Source: Planctomycetaceae bacterium
GTDB lineage: Bacteria > Planctomycetota > Planctomycetia > Pirellulales > Thermoguttaceae
Length of the DNA stretch: 8,826 nt
Assembly: GCA_031254675.1 (NCBI GenBank)
Contig: JAIRTV010000057.1
Location: 1-8,826 of the forward strand
Direction: 5' to 3'
Every line of letters begins with the position of its first letter. The first letter of the stretch is position 1. The notes under the pieces are model-generated. The model made no database searches and was not told where the DNA came from. It saw only the letters and a list, made by a program, of their open reading frames with translations. Below are positions 1-6,246 of this stretch, piece after piece. Position numbers and translations under genes: made by a program.

Positions 1-66
1 GTAAAAAGTTTGTTTGAGTTTTCAGTTCAAGTCCTACCGTTTAACGTGAATTTCAAGGAGTCTTAA
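1..66 (+). other. Open frame at left edge, possible C-terminus of an upstream gene
   Basis: The first plus-strand frame is open from base 1 and ends at TAA 64-66, giving 21 residues (VKSLFEFSV...FKES). It may be the tail of a gene lying outside the window. If the hairpins just downstream are the right end of an IS200/IS605 element, this would be where a tnpB reading frame would end. I recognise no TnpB C-terminal motif in it, and a 66-base open frame can easily occur by chance. Confidence 0.15.
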
Positions 67-81
67 ACGAAAGACATTTAT

Positions 82-157
82 CCGTGAGCGAAAGGACTTC
101 AGTCCGTAGCTCACGGTCATTTGATTCCACCGGCTTTAGCCGGTGGTGAAAGTTCAA
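82..157 (+). repeat. Tandem hairpins resembling an IS200/IS605-type right end or REP unit
   Basis: Two perfect hairpins stand side by side. The first pairs ccgtgagc (82-89) with gctcacgg (109-116) and encloses a smaller one, ggact (94-98) with agtcc (101-105). The second is ccaccggc-ttta-gccggtgg (127-146). About seven bases later comes TTCAA (153-157). A subterminal hairpin followed shortly by a TCAA-type cleavage tetranucleotide is the known layout of IS200/IS605 right ends, and in TnpB elements the same region encodes the guide RNA scaffold. No transposase is visible in the window, so this may be an element end, a non-autonomous remnant or a REP-like palindrome. The hairpins are certain; the assignment is inference. 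Confidence 0.5.
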
Positions 158-224
158 TATCATACAGATAATTTTAAGTGATTTCAAAGTTCGTGGACAA
201 GCACACCGTTGCGTGTACATAAAC

Positions 225-241
225 CTAATTGTCAAAGATCA
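225..241 (-). repeat. 17-bp direct repeat, copy 1 (boxA-like on minus strand)
   Basis: The sequence ctaattgtcaaagatca occurs here and again, identically, at 1785-1801. Read on the minus strand it is TGATCTTTGACAATTAG, close to the boxA element of rRNA leaders (TGCTCTTTAACAAT type) to which NusB-NusE binds. This copy lies 21 bp beyond the stop codon of the small membrane protein gene, on the distal side of the RHS cassette. Identity stops at both ends of the 17 bp. Confidence 0.6.
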
Positions 242-262
242 TTTGGCGGGAAAAATCATCGC

Positions 263-490
263 TTATTTTTCCTCCGATTTTACTTTTTTGTCCTGCGCTT
301 TCGGCTCGTCAGCCGGACGTTGGGCAGGATCGACAATATTCTCTTGACGCAACTTAACCTCCTCCATTTGTGGAACAACTCGTGTAAAATAAGAGTAAAT
401 TATTATGCCCAATATGAATAATATGTACAATATCAACCATAACCAATCTAAAACATATGAAAAAAATGCTTTTTGTTTCTTATCTGACAT
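263..490 (-). CDS. Small single-pass membrane protein, candidate immunity protein for the RHS toxin-like tip
   Basis: This 75-residue protein has a short charged N-terminus (MSDKKQK), one strongly hydrophobic helix at about residues 13-35 (YVLDWLWLILYILFILGIII core), and a hydrophilic tail of about 40 residues rich in Lys, Glu, Asp and Pro. It should sit in the inner membrane with a soluble tail. It starts 21 bp after the stop of the RHS fragment on the same strand, the usual place for the cognate immunity gene of an RHS/CDI-type toxin. No Shine-Dalgarno motif is visible before the ATG. I do not recognise the family; the immunity role rests only on position and small size. It could instead be an unrelated small membrane protein. 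Confidence 0.65.
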   Translation of the reverse strand: MSDKKQKAFFSYVLDWLWLILYILFILGIIIYSYFTRVVPQMEEVKLRQENIVDPAQRPADEPKAQDKKVKSEEK

Positions 491-511
491 TTAAGTAGCG
501 GTATTATATGA

Positions 512-1702
512 TTATTGGTTTGTATCCCATCCAATGATGCCTTTTTTGTGATATCCAAAGTACGTATCAGCATTATATACAAATGGCATTCCACTCGACC
601 AAGCATCAAATACAAATGCATGGTCTTCACCTTTTAGACCAACAGAAACAAATGTATGCATAAATTCAGCAAGGGTAATATCTCCAAATGGCGTGTAGTT
701 GCAATGCTCCATCTTTTCCCAATACTGACCTGTCGGAATGGAAGCCAGAGTATGATTGGCCCATTGTTCACATTTTACATCGGAGTTCCCTCTGTTGGTC
801 ATCCATGCAGATATAGGATTTCTATTTGTAATACCGTACCATGCATCATCTGAAATACCTGAAAGTAGATTACGGTCTTTTGCAAATGTTTGAATACCAT
901 TAACATACGCAATAGCAATATTTTTTGCTTCGACCTTTGCTGCGACTTTTTGTTCTGGTGTCAAAGCACTCTTATCAACATGATTCTGCAAAACTTCATA
1001 CACATTATCAACCAAAATAGATTTCTGTATGTTCTTTGTTCCGTCAGGAAAACTTCCATTAACCCATAGAGGGCGAAAATCAAACCCTAGTGCTGCGATC
1101 ATTTCATATAGTACCATTGTCGATAGATTTCCAACAATTCCACTTAATAAAGTTACTGTAGTTCGAAAAAGTGAATATTGTGCAAAAGCATATATTTTGC
1201 TTGCAAGAAATCCACCAGTAGCAAGGTCTTTGCTGTCTTTAGCAGCATTTAAACCTTTATACATAGCAAATCCAACTAAAAAACCTGCCAATCCAGCAAC
1301 AACAAACTCGCCACTCGGATCAATCCTATTAACAGGATCAGCATGAGTGTACAGATATTTATGGAGCGATTGTGGATCATTCAGATTTCCAAAGAACGGG
1401 TCAAGGCGATTAAACCTTCCGGTTGCCGGATCATAATATCGTTGCCGTAAATATTGTTGCCCGATTTTCGAATCGAATTGTTCACCGCTGTACAGGAATT
1501 CAGTTAACGCTACAAATGGGTCAAAACCGATGGCGTTACCGTAAGCATCGAGGGCATAGAGTTCAACGATTGTACCAGCAAGATCAGTTAAGACTCTGGT
1601 ACTTCCGTGACCGTCGAATGTGAAATATAACTCTTGTTCTGTACCGTTTTTAATAGTGATTTGACTGATTCGGTTACGTCCGATAATGTATGTTATGTTC
1701 GG
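512..1702 (-). pseudogene. Orphan RHS C-terminal fragment: RHS core end plus variable toxin-like domain
   Basis: The frame is open for 396 residues from 1702 to the TAA at 512-514 but has no start codon at its head; a stop (1703-1705) precedes it directly. Residues 1-137 are the end of an RHS core: YIIGRNRISQI, FDGHGSTRVLTD, ALDAYGN, FLYSGEQFD, LRQRYYDPATGRF, then DPVNRIDPSGEF, the DPxG junction where RHS proteins change from conserved shell to variable tip. The tip (about 259 residues, from 1291) begins with hydrophobic helices. Its last third has CEQWANH, MHTFVSV and VFDAW: Cys311, His349 and Asp366 of the fragment, a spacing like papain- or transglutaminase-fold enzymes. Full RHS proteins exceed 1000 residues, so this is a 5'-truncated orphan module. 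The first in-frame start-type codon is TTG at 1291, inside the tip, so it is probably not translated as it stands and may act as a recombination donor. RHS assignment is firm; the enzymatic fold is inference. Confidence 0.88.
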
Positions 1703-1767
1703 TTAGCGCAACATTTTTTCGCATTATAACGATTTTAACGGGACAACAAAATCCCTTTTACCGCTAC

Positions 1768-1795
1768 AAAATATGTTTTCTTATCTAATTGTCAA
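1768..1795 (-). promoter_or_regulatory. Possible minus-strand promoter within and beside the boxA-like repeat
   Basis: On the minus strand a perfect TTGACA (1795-1790) is followed after 16 bases by TATTTT (1773-1768), a fair sigma-70-type pair pointing at the RHS fragment. A perfect TATAAT lies further in at 1728-1723 but lacks a convincing -35 partner. The TTGACA is part of the 17-bp repeat, so it may be boxA-like rather than a -35 box. AT-rich DNA gives such matches by chance. Confidence 0.3.
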
Positions 1796-1801
1796 AGATC
1801 A
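1785..1801 (-). repeat. 17-bp direct repeat, copy 2 (boxA-like on minus strand)
   Basis: Identical to the copy at 225-241 and in the same orientation, 1560 bp away. It lies 83 bp upstream (minus-strand sense) of the point where the RHS frame begins, so the two copies bracket the RHS fragment and its neighbour gene almost exactly. The minus-strand reading TGATCTTTGACAATTAG resembles boxA. Confidence 0.6.
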
Positions 1802-1875
1802 AAAATTTATCGTATCAGCATCTATTGTTTTGATTTGTATAATCAGTGTACAGTTAAATTGAAAAAAAATCAAGT

Positions 1876-1900
1876 AAAAAATTCCCCAGCGTTCGCGGGG
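1876..1900 (-). terminator. Probable intrinsic terminator on the minus strand
   Basis: Read on the minus strand, cccc-gc pairs with gc-gggg around a four-base loop (1884-1900, one bulged base at 1888), followed by aa and then six T (1881-1876), with a further T8 run after a short gap. This suits a rho-independent terminator for transcription coming leftwards from the gene at 2195-2896, and would insulate it from the RHS cassette. Confidence 0.55.
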
Positions 1901-1923
1901 TGGTGTGCTAATTTCGCTAAACG

Positions 1924-1958
1924 AGGTGGGCAATGTTTCGTCAAGAGATTGCCTACCT
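1924..1958. repeat. Hairpin with 11-bp stem in intergenic DNA
   Basis: aggtgggcaat (1924-1934) pairs with attgcctacct (1948-1958) with a single G-U wobble and a 13-base loop. There is no T-tract next to it, so it is not a simple terminator. With the GC-rich hairpin 24 bases to its left it could be part of the 3' UTR of the minus-strand gene, a small structured RNA or a REP-like palindrome. I match it to no known RNA family. Confidence 0.4.
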
Positions 1959-2194
1959 GAAAAGAAACAAAAATTCCACTAACTATAATTGCCAACTTTT
2001 CAAAAAAGTTGTTGAAACGGTCATTTCAGAACATCACCCACAATATAAGCAATCACAAAAATAAACGCATGAAAGCGAAATGTTCCTGTCTTAGAGAAGG
2101 TCAGAGAAAAGGTCTATTGCAAGCGGTTAATCATGTCTTCCAGCAATTCGCAAACCGCAAATCACTCTTCCGCATTGCACAACCCAACATCACA

Positions 2195-2896
2195 TCACAA
2201 AATCAATGGACATTCGTCGTCAATACCAAGCGTAAACTGGAGTTCGTGAAAACGTTGCCAATATTCGCTTCGCGTCGAATGGATGTGTTCGGTTTCCGTC
2301 AAAAAACGTATCGTTTCGTTATTGGGAATCCGATGTTGTTGCAAGATCGATTGAAATGTCCGCTGATTTCGCGCATAAATAATCAACATTTTGTGTTCGT
2401 CAAACTGAACCTCAACCGGAATAGACGGATTAAGCACCGCAATACCAGTACAACCATCATTGAGAAGCATTTCCTCAAAGTCGTACAAAAAACTCTTCAG
2501 AATAGGAAGATCCATCGCCTCCCGATAAAGATCCGTATGAGAATCTCCATTGCGTCGATGACTGGTCTCCAACACAACATCAACCGTATCACCAAGCGGA
2601 TCCAGAAGATCAAGAAAAGTCTCAAAAAGTTGTTCCGCAGACACAGAAACAAGAATAACCGGTATCGAAGTTTGCGTCCAATCATCCCAATAACAATCAT
2701 GCCGATAACCTTGCTCCGGAACAACACGAAGATCAAACGAAGGACGAATCGCTTTGGTCAAAATAAAATCACCGTATGTTGAAGTCGATAAATGAGATTC
2801 AATTTCCAATTTCGGAAGCTGTTCAAAGTTGCGGTGAGCCATAATTGGTGAATTGTCGCCAATCATATTACGATAAAATTGTTTCAGGAAACCCAT
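2195..2896 (-). CDS. Conserved hypothetical protein, probably planctomycete-specific
   Basis: This gives 233 residues from the ATG at 2896 (MGFLKQFYRNMIGDNSPIMA); a TTG four codons further upstream is also in frame but the ATG is the natural start. There is no signal peptide or membrane segment, so it should be cytoplasmic. The sequence is rich in well-formed, conserved-looking blocks: STYGDFILTKAIRPSFDLR, RHDCYWDDWTQTSIPVILV, ETFLDLLDPLGDTVDVVLE, LNDGCTGIAVLNP, VQFDEHKMLIIYA and a C-terminal LGIDDECPL. They do not match an enzyme family I can name. From memory, similar proteins are widespread in Planctomycetota, but I cannot confirm that here. It is transcribed alone, away from the exported protein gene at 3511, and probably ends at the terminator near 1880. 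No Shine-Dalgarno motif precedes the start. Confidence 0.8.
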   Translation of the reverse strand: MGFLKQFYRNMIGDNSPIMAHRNFEQLPKLEIESHLSTSTYGDFILTKAIRPSFDLRVVPEQGYRHDCYWDDWTQTSIPVILVSVSAEQLFETFLDLLDPLGDTVDVVLETSHRRNGDSHTDLYREAMDLPILKSFLYDFEEMLLNDGCTGIAVLNPSIPVEVQFDEHKMLIIYARNQRTFQSILQQHRIPNNETIRFLTETEHIHSTRSEYWQRFHELQFTLGIDDECPLIL

Positions 2897-3510
2897 GAGA
2901 ATAATCAATTGATAAGGGTTAAAATTCCGATTGTTGGCATGTCGTTGTTAACATGTTGTCAACATAGTCGCAAACCGACAAGGTTGCGGTTCTCAGTCAA
3001 GCAATGTCGTTCTTCCGGCAACAATGACAAAACACTCAAAAGAAAAAATCGATTTGTTACTGTTTGTCGCTATGTCCTAATGTAGGTCATGAAAAAGACC
3101 CAATACACAGAAACATCGCATTTTCGCAAAATTGTCGGAATCAAAATGTCCGCACAATTGGTTTTGCTAATAAAATTATTACGAAGTGACTTCCCAGTGT
3201 TCGCTCAAGCATCGCAAATAATTCGTAAACTATTCAGCAACATTTGATTTAAATATAAATGAAATTAACAACCTTTCACCAAAAAATCGTCTATCTTACA
3301 ATTTACGCATTCGCCGATAATTACCCAATTTTTCAAAACAATCAAGAATCAACAAAGAAACCACCACTAATAGATGTTAATTTTGAAAAAATACAAAGAT
3401 TTTGCGGATAATAACGATTTTATGGTCGATATAGAAAATAGTCGAAAAAATTTATCAAAATCAATCTTTGGTAAATGTATTTCCAATATCCCCCCAATTT
3501 TGATTCGGCT
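2897..3510. other. Gene-free divergent intergenic region
   Basis: These 614 bases separate two divergent genes and should hold both promoters. The only clear structure is a small palindrome (2953-2965). No open frame here has a convincing protein composition, and I recognise no tRNA, rRNA or riboswitch. An ATG at 3475 is in frame with the exported protein, but would place 12 residues ahead of its signal sequence. Confidence 0.5.
2953..2965. promoter_or_regulatory. Perfect palindrome, possible operator
   Basis: atgttg-t-caacat is an exact inverted repeat with a one-base centre, about 57 bp upstream of the start of the minus-strand 233-residue protein gene. The position would suit an operator for that gene or a divergent promoter. 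A 13-bp palindrome can arise by chance and no regulator is encoded nearby. Confidence 0.25.
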
Positions 3511-4119
3511 ATGAAACGTTCCATTTTAGTTTTGTGGTGTTTTTCTTTAATTTTTCCGGTGTTTTGCGTGATCAATTCTGTTGGTTGCCGGATGTGCGGG
3601 ACACAATATGATTATTGTATGCCTGCTTATACGGGACGAACGGAAGATTATCGCGGTTGTGATTCGCTTTACCGTGCCGGTTCGATTTTCAATTGTTACG
3701 GTGAGGAAGTCGTGGATAGCGAGGGACAAATCATTCGGGCAACCAATGCCGGCAATTTTGGTGTTACGTTACCGATAGACCGTTTTCGTAGCTCACCGTC
3801 TCAATTGGAACCACGTTCGGGAACACAAATCGGAAAACCACAACTACCACCAACTCCAAACGGGAATAATGATAATAATATCGAAGAACAAGAACAAACA
3901 ATACCGGGAATTGAAGATTTGCTCCAAAATAACACGCCAATAAAACCGGCAATTCCAACTGTTCGTCCCCCCGTTACACGCCAGATCTCTGCTGAAACTG
4001 TTCCGTTTTCGGCACAATCAGGAGAACCAACTTTCACAATAGAAGATTTACGACAATTAGATCCTACGGTTACGGATATTAAAATTTTGAATGTTGAAGA
4101 TGTCGTCAACGCAAAATAA
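3511..4119 (+). CDS. Cys-rich exported protein, likely planctomycete surface or lipoprotein
   Basis: Starting from the ATG at 3511 the protein has 202 residues and opens with a classical signal sequence: MKRS, a hydrophobic core (about residues 4-20), then NSVGC with Cys26. SVGC is a weak lipobox (the -3 position is Ser, not Leu), so it may be a lipoprotein or be cleaved by signal peptidase I. An upstream ATG at 3475 is in frame but would bury the signal peptide. Residues 26-62 hold five Cys (26, 29, 36, 50, 62) in a block CRMCGTQYDYCMPAY...DYRGCDSLYRAGSIF that resembles, from memory, small exported proteins of Planctomycetota. Residues 95-165 are a low-complexity Pro/Asn/Gln/Glu linker, and the C-terminus (FTIEDLRQLDPTVTDIKILNVEDV) is probably a short folded or binding segment. 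The function is unknown. It precedes glnS on the same strand by about 250 bp. Confidence 0.75.
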   Translation: MKRSILVLWCFSLIFPVFCVINSVGCRMCGTQYDYCMPAYTGRTEDYRGCDSLYRAGSIFNCYGEEVVDSEGQIIRATNAGNFGVTLPIDRFRSSPSQLEPRSGTQIGKPQLPPTPNGNNDNNIEEQEQTIPGIEDLLQNNTPIKPAIPTVRPPVTRQISAETVPFSAQSGEPTFTIEDLRQLDPTVTDIKILNVEDVVNAK

Positions 4120-4202
4120 TTGATCGGTTAATTATTCAGTGGAAATTTTATTTGCTCCCTTCCAAAGATATTATTAGTAGTAGTGGTAGTACAACGTTAA
4201 GA

Positions 4203-4297
4203 GCTTGGTCTTTGTGAAAACTTGAGAATCTGGTAAACTTATCGGTTTGATTTTTCCTTTCCGTTGTCTTTCAGGAGGTTCTCATGAAAGACCAAGC
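4203..4297 (+). promoter_or_regulatory. Putative structured leader of glnS masking a Shine-Dalgarno site
   Basis: Two upstream arms can pair with the region around the mini-ORF start: gcttggtcttt (4203-4213) is an exact complement of 4287-4297, and tgagaatct (4223-4231) pairs with 4276-4284 with one G-U. The second helix covers the last half of AGGAGG (4273-4278) and the A of the ATG at 4284. A fold like this would hide the ribosome site of the mini-ORF. The pairing is seen; a regulatory role is inference. Confidence 0.4.
4273..4278 (+). promoter_or_regulatory. AGGAGG Shine-Dalgarno motif for the mini-ORF
   Basis: A full consensus AGGAGG stands five bases before ATG 4284. It decides that the mini-ORF is a plausible translation start, because none of the larger genes in the window has a comparable motif, including glnS itself, whose ATG at 4368 is preceded by cttctatcttgattacc. 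Confidence 0.55.
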
Positions 4298-4346
4298 CGT
4301 CGGAACACCCCGAAATCTTCCTAACATTCGTCGATTCTTTAAATAA
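4284..4346 (+). CDS. 20-residue leader peptide candidate upstream of glnS
   Basis: This ATG with a strong SD opens a 20-codon frame ending in tandem TAA stops (4344-4349), 21 bp before the glnS ATG. The peptide starts MKDQAVGTPRN and ends IRRFFK, with four basic residues in its last six (and eight-residue) tail region; it contains one Gln codon, so it is not a classical Gln-rich attenuator. Its position suggests translational coupling or reinitiation into glnS, or a small peptide of its own. It could also be chance, since short frames are common. Confidence 0.35.
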   Translation: MKDQAVGTPRNLPNIRRFFK

Positions 4347-4367
4347 TAAACTTCTATCTTGATTACC

Positions 4368-6062
4368 ATGTCTGATATTCCAGAACCGCGTTCGTTGAAT
4401 TTTATTGAGCAAATTATTGAGGACGATCTCAAAGCAGGCAAAAACAGCGGGCGAATCGCAACTCGTTTTCCGCCGGAACCCAATGGTTATCTTCATATTG
4501 GACATGCGAAAAGTATTTGCCTGAATTTTGGTCTGGCAAAGAAGTATGGTGGTGATTTTACGCTTCGTTTTGACGATACCAATCCTTCCAAAGAGGAGAC
4601 AGAATATGTTGAATCGATTATTGAAGACGTACAATGGTTGATTGGAGAAGATTTGACCGGACGAATTTGTTACGCTTCGGATTATTTTGAACAAATGTAT
4701 GTTTGGGCGGAGGAATTGATCCGAAAAGGTAAAGCTTATGTTTGCGATCAAACGCCGGACGAGATGCGTGACAATCGCGGAACGCCGGACAAGCCCATGA
4801 AACCCAGTGCCGGTCGGGAATTTCCGCCGGAAAAGAATCTTGAATTGTTTCGGAAAATGCGTGCCGGCGAGTTTGCCGAAGGAGAGCGGACGCTTCGTGC
4901 TAAAATTGATTTAGCGTCACCGAATTTCAATATGCGTGATCCGGTGATGTATCGGGTTGTGAATGCGGAACATCATCGCACCGGAACAAAATGGATGATT
5001 TATCCGATGTATGATTGGGCGCATGGTCTTGAGGATTCGATTGAAAAGATTACTCATTCGATTTGTACGCTGGAATTTGAACATCATCGTTTGTTGTACG
5101 ATTGGTTTCTCGATAATCTTGACAACATTTGGCGACCTCATCAATATGAATTTGCGCGTTTGAATTTAACTTATACGGTGATGAGTAAAAGGAAGTTGTT
5201 GGAACTTGTCAAGGGGCAATTCGTAACGGGTTGGAGCGATCCCCGAATGCCGACAATTTGTGGACTTCGGCGACGTGGTTACACACCGGAAGCGATTCGG
5301 GCATTTTGCCGAGAGATTGGTGTTGCGAAGATGAACAGCATGATTGATGTCGTTAAACTGGAGAATGCGATTCGTGAAGATCTTAACAAACGAGCGTTGC
5401 GGCGAATGGGAGTTTTGCATCCGATCAAATTGATTATCGACAATTACCCCGAAGGCAAAACGGAGCAACTCGAAGCCATAAACAATCCCGAAAATGAAAC
5501 TGATGGTACGCGATTGGTTCCATTTTCGAAGGTGTTATACATTGAGCGTGACGATTTTCAGGAAGACGCACCGAAAAAATATTTCCGTCTCACACCGGGT
5601 CGGGAAGTTCGGTTACGTTATGCTTATTATGTTACCTGTACGGGTTGTGTGAAAGACGCTGCCGGCAATGTTACGGAAGTTCATTGCAATTATGATTCGG
5701 AGACGCGCGGCGGAACATCATCAGATGGTCGCCGAGTGCAAGGAACGATTCATTGGGTGAGTGCCGAACACGCTGTCAATACCGAAGTTCGTCTTTATGA
5801 CCGGTTGTTCACCAAAGAAAACCCCGACGATCCACAAGATTCAACGGATTACAAAGAATATTTGAACAAGAATTCGTTGGAAATTATTTCGGGAGCCAAA
5901 TTGGAACCGGCTTTGGCGGAAGCAACACCACACGAACAATACCAATTTGAACGTATTGGATATTTTTGTGTTGATTCGGTTGATTCCCAGCCAAACAAGT
6001 TGGTGTTCAACCGTACCGTTTCGCTCCGTGATTCGTGGGCGAAAATCGAAAAGAAAGGATAA
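4368..6062 (+). CDS. glnS: Glutaminyl-tRNA synthetase (class I)
   Basis: It charges tRNA-Gln with glutamine using ATP, in the cytoplasm. At 564 residues it is the length of bacterial GlnRS (about 554 in E. coli). Signatures in order: FPPEPNGYLHIGHAKSICLNFG with the HIGH box at residues 43-46; LRFDDTNPSKEE; the GlnRS-type IYPMYD at 211-216 followed by THSICTLEFEHHR; and the KMSKS-equivalent VMSKRK around 271-276. The second half is the two-barrel anticodon-binding region (VPFSKVLYIERDDF, GTIHWVSAEHA, FERIGYFCVDS, FNRTVSLRDSW). IYPMYD and the eukaryote/proteobacteria-type C-terminal barrels separate it from GluRS. The start is the ATG at 4368; a TTG three codons earlier is less likely. No SD precedes it, but a mini-ORF with a strong SD ends 21 bp upstream. 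GlnRS presence implies direct charging rather than sole reliance on the GatCAB amidotransferase route for Gln-tRNA. Confidence 0.97.
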   Translation: MSDIPEPRSLNFIEQIIEDDLKAGKNSGRIATRFPPEPNGYLHIGHAKSICLNFGLAKKYGGDFTLRFDDTNPSKEETEYVESIIEDVQWLIGEDLTGRICYASDYFEQMYVWAEELIRKGKAYVCDQTPDEMRDNRGTPDKPMKPSAGREFPPEKNLELFRKMRAGEFAEGERTLRAKIDLASPNFNMRDPVMYRVVNAEHHRTGTKWMIYPMYDWAHGLEDSIEKITHSICTLEFEHHRLLYDWFLDNLDNIWRPHQYEFARLNLTYTVMSKRKLLELVKGQFVTGWSDPRMPTICGLRRRGYTPEAIRAFCREIGVAKMNSMIDVVKLENAIREDLNKRALRRMGVLHPIKLIIDNYPEGKTEQLEAINNPENETDGTRLVPFSKVLYIERDDFQEDAPKKYFRLTPGREVRLRYAYYVTCTGCVKDAAGNVTEVHCNYDSETRGGTSSDGRRVQGTIHWVSAEHAVNTEVRLYDRLFTKENPDDPQDSTDYKEYLNKNSLEIISGAKLEPALAEATPHEQYQFERIGYFCVDSVDSQPNKLVFNRTVSLRDSWAKIEKKG

Positions 6063-6246
6063 AGAATCATCGTCGCTATTTTCAGTAACCTTTTCGTTTT
6101 TGGGTGAGTTATTGACCTTTTCTCTAACTTAATATGACGAGGCATACACAATTTGAACAAACATGTTATGATATTTTTTGATGTTGACGATTTCAACTCA
6201 ATCATGTTCTCAACACAATCAACCAATCAACAAACTCCACAAACCA

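Larger units (their letters stand above)
1703..2194. other. Gene-free stretch between the RHS fragment and the 233-residue protein gene
   Basis: I see no credible gene here. The stretch holds a possible promoter and the 17-bp repeat (1768-1801), a poly-A rich block (1861-1881), a hairpin with a minus-strand T-tract (1876-1900) and a second, longer hairpin (1924-1958). The RHS reading frame ends abruptly at 1703; I could not follow RHS-like sequence past that point in the frames I read. The plus-strand open frame covering 2009-2782 is antisense to the 233-residue protein gene and has the Arg/Lys/Asn-rich composition of a shadow. Confidence 0.6.

Noticed and set aside
1029..1346. Plus-strand open frame of 105 codons inside the RHS tip
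   Set aside because: It lies antisense to the uninterrupted RHS frame and shows no recognisable motif.
2009..2782. Plus-strand open frame of 257 codons
   Set aside because: It is fully antisense to the 233-residue protein gene over most of its length, is rich in Arg, Lys, Asn and Ile with no domain logic, and has no ribosome site. The opposite frame shows conserved-looking blocks.
3183..3215. Weak similarity of ttcccagtgttcgc to the GC-rich hairpin at 1882-1896
   Set aside because: It differs by several changes, has no matching second arm and is within what chance gives.
3801..4109. Minus-strand Ser/Gly/Val-rich frame opposite the exported protein gene
   Set aside because: The plus frame has a signal peptide and an ordered Cys block; the minus frame is the mirror of its low-complexity linker.
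4170..4195. Short agtagtagtgg triplet-like run before glnS
   Set aside because: It is too short and imperfect to call a repeat array; no unit recurs elsewhere in the window.
4239..4751. Minus-strand open frame of 170 codons over the glnS start
   Set aside because: It overlaps the catalytic N-terminus of glnS, whose motifs are unmistakable, and its product has shadow-like composition.
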